From Palsa-147 sp049279675 (lineage in GTDB: Bacteria > Acidobacteriota > Terriglobia > Acidiferrales > UBA7541), in the NCBI GenBank assembly GCA_049279675.1, contig JBAPOP010000168.1, forward strand, positions 124,001 to 188,000: a stretch of 64,000 nucleotides of DNA. The letters run 5' to 3'. The notes under the pieces are model-generated. The model ran no database searches. It saw only the letters and a list, made by a program, of their open reading frames with translations, and was not told the DNA's origin. Made by a program: the position numbers and the translations under genes. Shown piece by piece: positions 53,527 through 61,590 of this stretch; the stretch's first letter is position 1, and each line of letters opens with the position of its first letter.

Positions 53527-55143
53527 TTGCCGACCTTCCAGCCTCGCAAAACCTATGACGTGATTGTGGTCGGGGCCGGCCACAACGGCCTGACGGCCGC
53601 GGCGTATCTGGCGCGCGCGGGACTTTCGACACTCATTCTCGAGCGCCGTGAAATCGTTGGCGGTTGCTGCGTCACGGAAGAGATCGTGCCCGGTTGCCGC
53701 GCTTCCACGACTTCTTACATTGCCAGCATGTTGCGCCCGAAAGTCATTCGCGATCTCGATCTCGGCGAGCACGGTCTGCGCATGGTCCCGTGCGATCCGT
53801 CGATTTTGGTCGCGTTCCCTGACGATACCGTGCTGCCGTGGTGGGCCGAGCGTGAGCGCGCGGTCGCTGAATTTCGCAAAATTTCCACTCGCGACGCTGA
53901 AACATTTGCCCGCGTCGATGACAAACTGAAAAAGATCGCGCGATATTTTCAGCCCTTCTTTCTCGAAGCGCCGCCCGACGTACGCGCGACAGGGATCGCG
54001 GGTCTGCTCGAACTCTTGCGCACCGGGAGGCGATTCCGCGGAATCAGCGGCGAAGAGATTGCCGAAATTATTTCATTTTTCACCGGCAGCCTCGGCGATT
54101 TCCTGGATCGAACTTACGAAACGGAGAAAATGAAGACGCTGATCCTCGCCAACAATGTCTACGGAAAGCACGGCGGGCCTTACGACAATGGATCGGCACT
54201 CGGGCTTTTGTTTCATCTACTCAGCGGCGGTGACGGCGAAATTCAAGGATTTTACGGACACGTGATCGGTGGAATGGGTTCGATTACAGAAGCTCTTGCG
54301 GCCGCGGCACGAAAACACAGCGCCGAGATCGTAACGTCAGCGCCCGTCGCAAAAATTGATTCGCGCAATGGCCAGTCGCGCGGCGTTGTGCTCGAGGACG
54401 GAACCGAGATCCAATCGCGTTTTGTTTTTTCGAATGCCGATCCGAAGCGGACGTTCCTGCGCCTCGTCGAGCCAAACGAATTGTCCGCGGAATTCCGGCG
54501 CTCGGTCGAAGGCATCAAGATGGCCGGCCCGTGCGCGAAAGTGAATTTCGTCTTGAGCGAAGAACCGAAATTCAAAGGCATGCCGCGCGAATGGCCGAAA
54601 TCGCAGCGATCGTTCTGCACGCTCGTTCCGTCGCTTGAATTCGCCGAACGTTGCTACGACATTTCGAAATTCGGCGAGATTCCCGAGGATTTGTGGGTCG
54701 ATTGTGTCATCGCATCGAACGTTGACGACACGCTGGCCCCTGCCGGGAAACACATCATGACCTGCTTCATCCAATACGTGCCATACAAGCTGCGCGAAGG
54801 CACGTGGGACGAGAAGCGCGATCTGCTCGGCGACCGCGTGGTGAAAATGATTTCGCAATACGCACCGGGATTTGCGAGCTCGATCCTGGCCCGGCAAATT
54901 CTGACGCCGCTCGATCTCGAGCGCACGTACGGCCTGACGGAAGGCAATATTTTTCACGGCGATCTTTCGCTTGATCAGTTGTTCTTCATGCGCCCGGTCC
55001 CCGGCTGGGCGCAATATCGAACGCCGATCAAGGGACTTTATCTCTGCGGCGCGGGCGCGCATCCCGGCGGCGGCGTCACTGGCGCGCCCGGCTATAACGC
55101 GGCGCATCAGGCTCTGCGCGACATGAAGCGCGGCGTTGCGTAA
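53527..55143 (+). CDS. FAD-dependent oxidoreductase, phytoene-dehydrogenase/PYROXD2-like
   Basis: 538 residues from a TTG start; no ATG or GTG in this frame precedes the dinucleotide fold. Rossmann motif 'YDVIVVGAGHNGLTAAAYLARAGLSTLILERREIVGG'-type with GxGxxG near residue 20. The middle includes 'GGMGSITEALAAAARKHSAEI' and 'NADPKRTFLRLV'; the C-terminal FAD motif is 'GLYLCGAGAHPGGGVTGAPGYNAAHQAL'. The family covers carotenoid desaturases and amine-oxidase-like flavoproteins; this sequence belongs to the non-carotenoid 'NAD(P)/FAD-dependent oxidoreductase' branch. No carotenoid genes are near. Within this locus a role on a methylated-amine intermediate is plausible but unproven. Confidence 0.85.
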   Translation: MPTFQPRKTYDVIVVGAGHNGLTAAAYLARAGLSTLILERREIVGGCCVTEEIVPGCRASTTSYIASMLRPKVIRDLDLGEHGLRMVPCDPSILVAFPDDTVLPWWAERERAVAEFRKISTRDAETFARVDDKLKKIARYFQPFFLEAPPDVRATGIAGLLELLRTGRRFRGISGEEIAEIISFFTGSLGDFLDRTYETEKMKTLILANNVYGKHGGPYDNGSALGLLFHLLSGGDGEIQGFYGHVIGGMGSITEALAAAARKHSAEIVTSAPVAKIDSRNGQSRGVVLEDGTEIQSRFVFSNADPKRTFLRLVEPNELSAEFRRSVEGIKMAGPCAKVNFVLSEEPKFKGMPREWPKSQRSFCTLVPSLEFAERCYDISKFGEIPEDLWVDCVIASNVDDTLAPAGKHIMTCFIQYVPYKLREGTWDEKRDLLGDRVVKMISQYAPGFASSILARQILTPLDLERTYGLTEGNIFHGDLSLDQLFFMRPVPGWAQYRTPIKGLYLCGAGAHPGGGVTGAPGYNAAHQALRDMKRGVA

Positions 55144-55164
55144 GCAAACATTTTGGAGGGAGAA

Positions 55165-56145
55165 ATGAAGAAGGGAATTCTCGAGCGCCTGGAAGAGGGA
55201 ATCGTTCTCGGCGATGGCGGCTACTTGCTCGAACTCGAAAAGCGCGGCTGGGTGCGCGCGGGACCGTTCACGCCCGAAGTTGCGCTGATGCATCCCGATG
55301 CGCTTCGCGAATTGCATCTTGAATTTCGCGAGGCCGGCGCCGAAGTGCTTCAGGCGCTGACGTTCTACGCGAGCCGCGACAAGCTCGCCACAGTCGGCTT
55401 CGACTCGCGCATCGAAGAACTCAACCGCGCCGCCGTCCGCATCGCAAAGGGCGTCGCCGGCGACCGTTGTCTAGTCGCGGGAAACCTGAGCCTCACCTGG
55501 ATGTACGAGCCGAATGACAAAGCTTCACATGACCGCGTGCGAAAACTTTTCGACGAGCAACTCGAATGGCAAACAAGCGAGGGTGTGGACTTCATCATCG
55601 GCGAAACATTTTCGTACTTAGGCGAGGCGCTGCTCTGCGTCGAGCGCAGCAAGAGGACCGGCCTGCCCACGATGGTGACAATGTGCTTCGAAAATCAGGA
55701 TGTCGCCATCGAAGGCCAGTCGCCCGCCGATTGCGCGCGTGCTTTGGCGGACGCGGGCGCTGACATCGTCGGCATCAACTGCTTGCGCGGACCCAAGCAC
55801 ATGCTTCCGCTCGCCGCCGAAATGCGGAAAGCCACCTCGGCGTATATCGCGACGCAGCCGGTGGCCTATCGCACCACCGACGAAAATCGCGATTTCACAA
55901 GCCTGCCCGCGTTTCCCACCCAACTCGATCCCTATCAACTCTCGAGAAGTGAAATGGCCGAATATGCAGCCGACGCCCGGGCGATCGGCGTCAATTACAT
56001 CGGCGCGTGCTGCGGCGCCGTCGCATCGCACATTCGCGAAATGGCGCAGGCGCTCGGAAAAATTCAGGCAGACACGCGCGTCTGGAAAAAGGGCGGCGAA
56101 AGAGCGATGTCCGCGTACGAATACTACGGCCACGACAAAAAATAG
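55165..56145 (+). CDS. Homocysteine S-methyltransferase family protein, betaine-homocysteine methyltransferase-like
   Basis: 326 residues from ATG 55165, with GGAGGGAG just upstream (a TTG at 55153 would add four residues). The zinc triad is Cys206 ('GINCLRG') and Cys282-Cys283 ('IGACCGAV'). Opening 'RLEEGIVLGDGGYLLELEKRGWVRAGPFTPEVALMHPDALRELHLEFREAGAEVL'-like, with 'GNLSLTW' and 'GETFSYLGEAL', as in BHMT. The family moves a methyl group from betaine or a methyl-sulfonium donor to homocysteine, yielding methionine. It sits 21 bases after the oxidoreductase gene and upstream of the APC permease, supporting a betaine/choline locus. The donor is inferred from context. Confidence 0.88.
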   Translation: MKKGILERLEEGIVLGDGGYLLELEKRGWVRAGPFTPEVALMHPDALRELHLEFREAGAEVLQALTFYASRDKLATVGFDSRIEELNRAAVRIAKGVAGDRCLVAGNLSLTWMYEPNDKASHDRVRKLFDEQLEWQTSEGVDFIIGETFSYLGEALLCVERSKRTGLPTMVTMCFENQDVAIEGQSPADCARALADAGADIVGINCLRGPKHMLPLAAEMRKATSAYIATQPVAYRTTDENRDFTSLPAFPTQLDPYQLSRSEMAEYAADARAIGVNYIGACCGAVASHIREMAQALGKIQADTRVWKKGGERAMSAYEYYGHDKK

Positions 56146-56242
56146 CGCCGCGCGATTCCCCGGCAGATCGCGGAATCGCTCGCATCGCCCTGCCGCCTGA
56201 GGCATGATGTCCCGCACTTTGCTTGATTAAGAGTGAGGGCTG

Positions 56243-57652
56243 ATGGCGACGAAAGAGGTCTCGAACCAGCCGCGCCGCGCGATGGGCTTTCGAGACCTCG
56301 TTCTGTTTTACGTTGTCACCGGCATCAGCCTGCGCTGGATTGCGACCGCGGCCACCGCCGGCGCGAGTGCCGTTGTCATCTGGCTCTTCGCGTGGTTCGC
56401 GTTTTACCTCCCTCTCGCGCTCTCGGTGATGGAACTCTCCTCGCGTTATCCGCAGGAGGGCGGCCTCTACGTCTGGACCAAGCACGCGTTCGGCGATTTC
56501 GCGGCGTTCATGAATGGCTGGACATACTGGGCCAGCAACCTACCTTACTTTCCCGCCGTACTTTATTTCGCCGCGAGCAGCGCGCTTTACATCGGTCCGG
56601 CGCGTTGGCATAGCCTCGCCGGCAACAAAACGTACTTCATCGTTTTTTCCCTCGCTGGTCTGCTGCTCGGAACCGTGCTGAATGTCGTCGGCCTCTCCGT
56701 CGGCAAATGGCTTCACAATCTCGGCGCGATCGGCACGTGGCTGCCGATCGGAATCCTTTACGTAATCGCGGCGATATGCTGGTGGCGCTTCGGTTCGGCT
56801 ACGTCTTTTCGCGGCGCGAATCTGATCCCGCATGCGCATTTTCGCGACGTACTTTTCTGGGCGACGATCGTCTTCGCGCTCGGCGGCTCCGAGTCCGCCT
56901 CGTTTCTTGGCGATGAAGTCGAAAATCCGCGGCGCAATATTCCGCGCGCGTTACTGATCGCCGGAACAATCGTGACCACCGGCTACATTCTCGGCACAGT
57001 TGCGATGCTCGTCGCGCTGCCTTCCGGCGAAGTCAGCGGGCTCGAAGGAATCATGCAGGCGATCTCAACCGCGGGAAGCCGCGTCGGTCTCGGCGGCATT
57101 GGCCCGATCGCCGCGCTGCTCATTGTGATCAGCAACGTCGGTGCGCTGGGAGCTTGGCTCGCGGCGACCGCGCGGCTTCCTTTTGTCGCAGGCATCGATC
57201 GATATCTTCCATCGATTTTCGCGCGACTTCATCCGCGATGGCGCACCCCGTACGTCGCGCTCCTCACGCAGTCCGCCTTGGGCGCCGTGTTTATCTTTCT
57301 CGGCCAGGCCGGAACGAGCATCTACGGCGCGTACGAAATATTCGTCAGCACGGGAATCATTTCGTATTTCATCCCGTATCTCTTCACATTTGCTTCGCTC
57401 ATTCGATTGCAGCGAGAGCCCGCCGGCCCCGATGTGTTCCGCATACCCGGCGGACGCCCAGTGGTGACGATGATCGGTGTCCTCGGATTCACCACAACGC
57501 TCGTGACGATTGTTCTGTCGCTCGTTCCCGCGTCGGATGAACCGCATCCATTCATCGCCGTGGCGAAAATCATCGGCCTAACATTCGTGCTGCTGGCTGG
57601 TGGCGCTGGTATTTTCTACACAGGCCGCAAGCGCCAACAGCAAACCGCCTAG
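56243..57652 (+). CDS. APC-superfamily amino acid/amine permease
   Basis: 469 residues with about 12 hydrophobic segments. It starts 'MATKEVSNQPRRAMGFRDLVLFYVVTGISLRWIATAA' with a GAGTGAGGGCTG ribosome-binding region. APC-type features are 'ELSSRYPQEGGLYVWTKHAFGDFAAFMNGWTYWASNLPYF', 'ALGGSESASFLGDEVENPRRNIPRALLIAGTIVTTGYILGTVAML' and 'LPFVAGIDRYLPSIFARLHPRWRTPYVALL'. It is probably the uptake or exchange protein for the locus (amino acid, betaine-like or polyamine). It ends 53 bases before a strong intrinsic terminator. Confidence 0.9.
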   Translation: MATKEVSNQPRRAMGFRDLVLFYVVTGISLRWIATAATAGASAVVIWLFAWFAFYLPLALSVMELSSRYPQEGGLYVWTKHAFGDFAAFMNGWTYWASNLPYFPAVLYFAASSALYIGPARWHSLAGNKTYFIVFSLAGLLLGTVLNVVGLSVGKWLHNLGAIGTWLPIGILYVIAAICWWRFGSATSFRGANLIPHAHFRDVLFWATIVFALGGSESASFLGDEVENPRRNIPRALLIAGTIVTTGYILGTVAMLVALPSGEVSGLEGIMQAISTAGSRVGLGGIGPIAALLIVISNVGALGAWLAATARLPFVAGIDRYLPSIFARLHPRWRTPYVALLTQSALGAVFIFLGQAGTSIYGAYEIFVSTGIISYFIPYLFTFASLIRLQREPAGPDVFRIPGGRPVVTMIGVLGFTTTLVTIVLSLVPASDEPHPFIAVAKIIGLTFVLLAGGAGIFYTGRKRQQQTA

Positions 57653-57704
57653 ATGCATTCGCAGGGATAGACGCCGCCGCAAAAAAAGGGCCTGAAATGA
57701 GGAA

Positions 57705-57737
57705 CGGGGCCGCCTGGGTCGAGACGGCCCCGCTTTT
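57705..57737 (+). terminator. Intrinsic terminator after the APC permease gene
   Basis: CGGGGCCG (57705-57712) pairs with CGGCCCCG (57725-57732) around a 12-base loop and is followed by CTTTTACTG. It lies 53 bases after the permease stop and 37 bases before the end of the convergent bactofilin gene. On the minus strand a run of seven T (57681-57687) follows at a distance, so it may also help stop that transcript. Confidence 0.7.
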
Positions 57738-57773
57738 ACTGCCCGGGGGTTTGGGGGACGTTAAATTCGCTGC

Positions 57774-58223
57774 CTACGATTTCTCTCCGCGCTGCAGAAT
57801 TGTGCCCAGATCGGTGCCGACGGGCTTGCTGCTCGGATCCACTTCGATATGGCCCTTAAAGAACGCGCCTTCCTCGATCGAAATTCGGCCGGTCGTCAGG
57901 TCTCCCGTGAACGAGCCGCCCTTCTTGATTTCCATGCGGTCGTGCGCGTTGAGATCGCCGTTCAATTTTCCGTAGAGAATCGCTTCCCGCGCCACGACGT
58001 CGCCTTCCACGTTTGAACTGCGGCCGATCGTCACGCGGTGCCCGCCGAAATTCACAGGCCCTTCAAATTTGCAGTCGAGATAAAGATCTTCGTGTCCGGT
58101 GAGTTCGCCCTTGAGCGTCAATCCGGGCCCAAGAGTGGCAACGTCGCGCGACACGCGCGATTCCGGCTGCAACGAATCGCCTCGAGGCGCAGGCGGCTGA
58201 GACCCCGGTGTGTTATTCCACAT
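57774..58223 (-). CDS. Bactofilin-family polymer-forming cytoskeletal protein
   Basis: 149 residues from ATG 58223 with AAGGAAAC upstream; the longer reading enters the PilZ gene. A disordered N-terminus (MWNNTPGSQPPAPRGD) precedes the bactofilin right-handed beta-helix: 'ATLGPGLTLKGELTGHEDLYLDCKFEGPVNFGGHRVTIGRSSNVEGDVVAREAILYGKLNGDLNAHDRMEIKKGGSFTGDLTTGRISIEEGAFFKGHIE' in outline, with regular GD/GxL rungs. These proteins self-assemble into membrane-associated filaments used in cell shape or localisation. Its start overlaps the PilZ gene end by 11 bases, so the two are co-expressed. Confidence 0.92.
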   Translation of the reverse strand: MWNNTPGSQPPAPRGDSLQPESRVSRDVATLGPGLTLKGELTGHEDLYLDCKFEGPVNFGGHRVTIGRSSNVEGDVVAREAILYGKLNGDLNAHDRMEIKKGGSFTGDLTTGRISIEEGAFFKGHIEVDPSSKPVGTDLGTILQRGEKS

Positions 58224-58569
58224 GATGTTTCCTTTCGGCGCTGGCGGGCCGGAGCGGCTGAAACAGTTGCCAGAAATTTCCTTCAGCGCGAACGAACTCG
58301 AGTCCGACTTTCCACTTCGCACGGCGCATCGCTCGTATATCCACGACGCGGCATTCCTTCTCTTCCTCCGTGATCCCGTGAACGAGAAGAAGCGTTTGTC
58401 CCTGGTTCACGGAAACGGAAAGCTCAACACGCGCTCCGTGGGCATTGACGGCTAACGTATCCGTCAATTCCCGAAAGGGTTGGTTCTCCGCAGTGCGCCC
58501 ATAAATTCGAACCGGTACGCGCAGACTCAACCGAGTGCTGCGCCGCCGGTTTTCGCGGCGATGAGCCAT
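58213..58569 (-). CDS. PilZ domain protein
   Basis: 118 residues from ATG 58569 (a TTG lies one codon earlier). The N-terminal R-x3-R box is in 'RRENRRRSTRLSLRVPVRIYG'. The second box reads 'DTLAVNAHGARVEL' where D/NxSxxG is expected: Asn and Gly are kept, Ser is replaced. 'ECRVVDIRAMRRAKWKVGLEFVRAEGNFWQL' completes the barrel. PilZ domains bind cyclic di-GMP; the altered box makes binding uncertain. The same 'AVNxxG' form occurs in the coiled-coil protein at 21440-24223. It is coupled to the bactofilin gene. Confidence 0.88.
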   Translation of the reverse strand: MAHRRENRRRSTRLSLRVPVRIYGRTAENQPFRELTDTLAVNAHGARVELSVSVNQGQTLLLVHGITEEEKECRVVDIRAMRRAKWKVGLEFVRAEGNFWQLFQPLRPASAERKHHVE

Positions 58570-58644
58570 CAATTTCAGAGGCTAGCTTGGATTTTGGAAT
58601 TGAAAAATAGTACGCGAGGACAGTGGCCCGAGAGACAGCTAGGT

Positions 58645-59394
58645 TCAGGCTACGAAGCGATAACCCACCCCGCGGACCGTCACCAGGTATTGCGGTTTTG
58701 CTGGATCTTTCTCGATGTAGCGGCGCAGGCGCACGATGAAGTTGTCGATCGCGCGCGTGTCCGTGTCTTCGCGCAATCCCCAGACGTCTTCGAGAATGGA
58801 CTTGCGCGAGACGGTGTGGCCCTGGTTCTGGATCAGGTGACGGAGGAGCTTGGCCTCCATGAGTGTGAGGTGGATGGTGGCGCCGTTCGTGCGCAATTCG
58901 AGCGCGGAAAAATCAATCGTCTTGCCATTGAACGAAAACGAGTCGCCATTCGCCTCGGGCGCGCTATCTTCAGCTTTGGCCCCCGCCGCTACTCCCGTTT
59001 CTTCGGCGTTCGCGTTTCGCGTCCAGGCATTCCGGCGCAAGAGTCCTTGCAGGCGCGCAAGAAAAATCGGCAGCTCGAACGGCTTCGGAAGGTAATCGTC
59101 CGCACCCGCGGCAAATCCTTCGAGGACATCTTCGGGCCGCCCGCGAGCTGTGAGGATGAGGACGGGAACGAAATTCTTCGCCTTGCGCAATTCAGAGACA
59201 ACGGTGAAACCGTTCACGCCGGGAAGCATGACGTCGAGGATGACTGCGTCGTACGGTTCCTTTCTCTCGACGAGCCGGTCGAGCGCCATCTCACCGTCTC
59301 CCACAATCTGCGCGGCATAGCCTTCCGCTTCGAGATTGAATCGCAGCCCTTCGGCCAAATGTGTCTCGTCTTCCACCACCAGGACGCGGCTCAT
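58645..59394 (-). CDS. OmpR/PhoB-type response regulator
   Basis: 249 residues. The receiver domain has the acidic pair E8-D9 (VVEDE), phospho-acceptor D54 (VILDVMLPG), 'LTARG' and K ('YLPKPFELP'). A linker of about 40 residues is rich in Ala and acidic residues (ANAEETGVAAGAKAEDSAPEANGDS), longer than usual. The winged-helix effector then runs 'FNGKTIDFSALELRTNGATIHLTLMEAKLLRHLIQNQGHTVSRKSILEDVWGLREDTDTRAIDNFIVRLRRYIEKDPAKPQYLVTVRGVGYRF'-like. It overlaps the kinase gene stop by ATGA. DNA targets are unknown. Confidence 0.94.
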   Translation of the reverse strand: MSRVLVVEDETHLAEGLRFNLEAEGYAAQIVGDGEMALDRLVERKEPYDAVILDVMLPGVNGFTVVSELRKAKNFVPVLILTARGRPEDVLEGFAAGADDYLPKPFELPIFLARLQGLLRRNAWTRNANAEETGVAAGAKAEDSAPEANGDSFSFNGKTIDFSALELRTNGATIHLTLMEAKLLRHLIQNQGHTVSRKSILEDVWGLREDTDTRAIDNFIVRLRRYIEKDPAKPQYLVTVRGVGYRFVA

Positions 59395-60347
59395 GCGCGG
59401 CTCCTCGGCAACTCGAGGGTGATCGTCGTGCCTCGCCCTTCGCCCGCGCTTTCAGCAAATACTTTTCCGCCGTGCTTCTTCGCGATAGAGCGGACGATGA
59501 AGAGTCCGAGCCCAGTACCTTTCACCTGCGCGCGCGACCGGCCGCGCACACGGTAAAAGCGTTTGAAAATGCGCTTCAATTCATCCACCGGAATTCCCAT
59601 GCCGTGATCGCGTACGCGAAGGAGAACGTGTTTTGTATCCGGTGTCTCGATTTGCGCGGAAACATCCACGTTGTCCTTCGAATACTTGATGGCGTTGTCG
59701 AGCACGTTGGTAACGGCCGTGCGAAGCTCGTCGGCATCGCCGCGGACGGTGATCTGATTCCCGTTTTTCGGCACCTTGTATTGCAGCGCCTTGGCAGTGA
59801 GGTGATGCCGCGACCGCGCGAGTTCCATGCATTCCGATACCAGTCCGCCGAAATCGATCTCCGTGCGCTCGCGCCGCCCGGTCTTGAAGCGCGCCTCTCC
59901 GGCCTTTAGCACTTGTTCAACTGTGTGGACCAGCCGGTCGGTGTCATTCAGCATTAGATCGTAAAATTGCTGCCGCTTCTTTTCATCCACATCGTGCCGC
60001 TGGAGAGTCTCGAGATACAGCCGGATTGAGGTGATCGGCGTCTTCAGTTCGTGAGTGACCGAATTTATGAAACTGTCGTGCTGTTCGTTCCGCTTGATTT
60101 CACGAATGAGAAAGCTCGTATTGAGAATCATTCCAGCGATGATGGCCGCGAAAAAGACGATACCGAAAAAAAGCAGCACGCCTTCGCGCCAGTTGAGAAT
60201 GATCCAACTGATATTGAGCGCGACGGCCAGCGCCACCAGGCCTGAGCCCAGCGTCACGAAGAACGCGATTGTTTTTCGACGGCTCGCGATTTGCATGTTG
60301 TCTGGACGTAATTGTACCGCCGATGGGTTGCTATGAGGTTCGCGCAT
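59391..60347 (-). CDS. Sensor histidine kinase
   Basis: 318 residues from ATG 60347 (alternative ATG 60296). Two transmembrane helices (FFVTLGSGLVALAVALNISW and GVLLFFGIVFFAAIIAGMIL) are separated by only a few residues (ILNWRE), so there is almost no periplasmic sensor loop. The HisKA domain has H99 in 'SFINSVTHELKTPITSIRLYL'. The ATPase domain has an N box 'TAVTNVLDNAIKYSKD', G1 'VRDHGMGIPVDELKRIFKRFYRV', G2 'VKGTGLGLFIVRSIAKKHGG' and 'GRGTTITLELP'. It would phosphorylate the overlapping response regulator. The minimal loop suggests sensing within the membrane or cytoplasm. Confidence 0.93.
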   Translation of the reverse strand: MREPHSNPSAVQLRPDNMQIASRRKTIAFFVTLGSGLVALAVALNISWIILNWREGVLLFFGIVFFAAIIAGMILNTSFLIREIKRNEQHDSFINSVTHELKTPITSIRLYLETLQRHDVDEKKRQQFYDLMLNDTDRLVHTVEQVLKAGEARFKTGRRERTEIDFGGLVSECMELARSRHHLTAKALQYKVPKNGNQITVRGDADELRTAVTNVLDNAIKYSKDNVDVSAQIETPDTKHVLLRVRDHGMGIPVDELKRIFKRFYRVRGRSRAQVKGTGLGLFIVRSIAKKHGGKVFAESAGEGRGTTITLELPRSRA

Positions 60348-60443
60348 GAACCGAAAGGTTCATGGGCACGCCTGAGAGAGGCGTTTAAATGAAAGGCGAA
60401 AAATGCAACCGCGAGCCGGCTGCCAGGTTCTCTTACGCCAGCT

Positions 60444-61367
60444 TTACGACGAAAGATTTGGCTGAACTTGCGGCGTCGCGGGAACGATTCCGCTGGCCGG
60501 CGAATCCTCGGCTGGCTTTTCGCCTGTCTCAACCGTGCGAAGACTGGCGACGCGAAGGTTTTTCGCGAGTCCGAACGTTTTCAGCAGCCAGATTCCGTAC
60601 CAGTTGAAGTCGATTTCATACCACGTTAGTCCGTGGCGCACCGATGTCGGATGAGCGTGATGGTTGTTGTGCCATCCTTCGCCCCACGTCAATAGCGCAA
60701 CCCACAAACTGTTGGTCGAAAGGTCCCGCGTCACATAGCGGCGCGTTCCCCACGAGTGAGTGGCGGAATTGACGAGCCATGTGGTTTGCAGCCCGACAAC
60801 CGTGCGGAGGAAAATTCCCCATAGCATGACGGACCATCCGCCAAATACAAGCAGCACCACTCCGAGAACGATGAGCGGGACGTAGTGATATTTCGTGATC
60901 CAAACATAAAAGCGGTCTTTCGCGAGATCGGGTACGTACCGCGCGAGCGTTGACGTATCGTGGTGCATCGACTTTCCGACAAGTATCCAGCCCATGTGCG
61001 CCCACCATGTGCCGTCGATCGGCGAGTGCGGATCGCCTTCGTGGTCGGAATATTTATGGTGGATGCGGTGCGTTGACACCCAGAAAATCGGTCCGCCTTC
61101 GAGCGCGAGCGTCGCGAAGACGGTGAGTGTGTACTCGAGCCACTTTGGAATCTTATAGCCGCGATGCGTTAGCAAGCGGTGGTAGCACATGCCAATTCCA
61201 ACGCTCGCCGATAGCCACCACAGGTAAAGTGCGATGAACAGCGCTTTCCACGTGAAGAAAAATAGCGCGACGATCGCGAGTGCGTGAAAAGCCATCATCA
61301 CGCCCGCCGTCACCCAATTGATTCCGTCGTCCTTTGCCTTCGCCGCTCGTAGATCGGTGAGTTCCAT
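60444..61367 (-). CDS. Fatty-acid delta-9-type desaturase (membrane di-iron)
   Basis: 307 residues from ATG 61367 with GGGAAGGGCC upstream. Histidine boxes are H63-x4-H68 ('YHRLLTHRGYK'), 'STHRIHHKYSDHEGDPHS' (H100, H103, H104) and 'WHNNHHAHPTSVRHG', the stearoyl-CoA-desaturase pattern, with paired hydrophobic stretches around them. It introduces a cis double bond in acyl chains for membrane fluidity; electron partners are not adjacent. A near-perfect 19-base palindrome at 61443-61461, 76 bases upstream, is a candidate operator. The longer reading upstream of 61367 is not family-like. Confidence 0.93.
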   Translation of the reverse strand: MELTDLRAAKAKDDGINWVTAGVMMAFHALAIVALFFFTWKALFIALYLWWLSASVGIGMCYHRLLTHRGYKIPKWLEYTLTVFATLALEGGPIFWVSTHRIHHKYSDHEGDPHSPIDGTWWAHMGWILVGKSMHHDTSTLARYVPDLAKDRFYVWITKYHYVPLIVLGVVLLVFGGWSVMLWGIFLRTVVGLQTTWLVNSATHSWGTRRYVTRDLSTNSLWVALLTWGEGWHNNHHAHPTSVRHGLTWYEIDFNWYGIWLLKTFGLAKNLRVASLRTVETGEKPAEDSPASGIVPATPQVQPNLSS

Positions 61368-61442
61368 ACTTGGCCCTTCCCACGAAATGTCAATGATTGT
61401 GCTGTGCTTGTGGCGCTGGACTAAGGCTAGCAAAGAAGCTCG

Positions 61443-61461
61443 CAAGTGTTTGTAATACTTG
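61443..61461. promoter_or_regulatory. 19-bp palindrome upstream of the desaturase gene
   Basis: CAAGTGTT-TGT-AATACTTG: 8-base arms with a single mismatch. Located 76 bases upstream of the desaturase ATG, in a 223-base gap after the acyltransferase gene. Its size and symmetry fit a TetR-type regulator such as those controlling unsaturated-lipid genes, but no regulator gene is adjacent. Confidence 0.45.
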
Positions 61462-61590
61462 TGTAATAGGGATTTCAGGGGCGCTTATCGGTTAGTGCGG
61501 CCTTAATTGAGGCTGAATTGTTGATCTGTGGGAGTGCCTTGCGGAACTGACTGGCAGCTGCGTCGGGCGCCGCGAACTATGAAATAAAGC

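Noticed and set aside
54337..55317. 326-codon minus-strand frame opposite the FAD oxidoreductase
   Set aside because: Antisense shadow; the plus strand has GxGxxG and the C-terminal FAD motif.
58480..59556. 358-codon plus-strand frame opposite PilZ, response regulator and kinase genes
   Set aside because: Crosses three well-supported minus-strand genes and shows no motifs.
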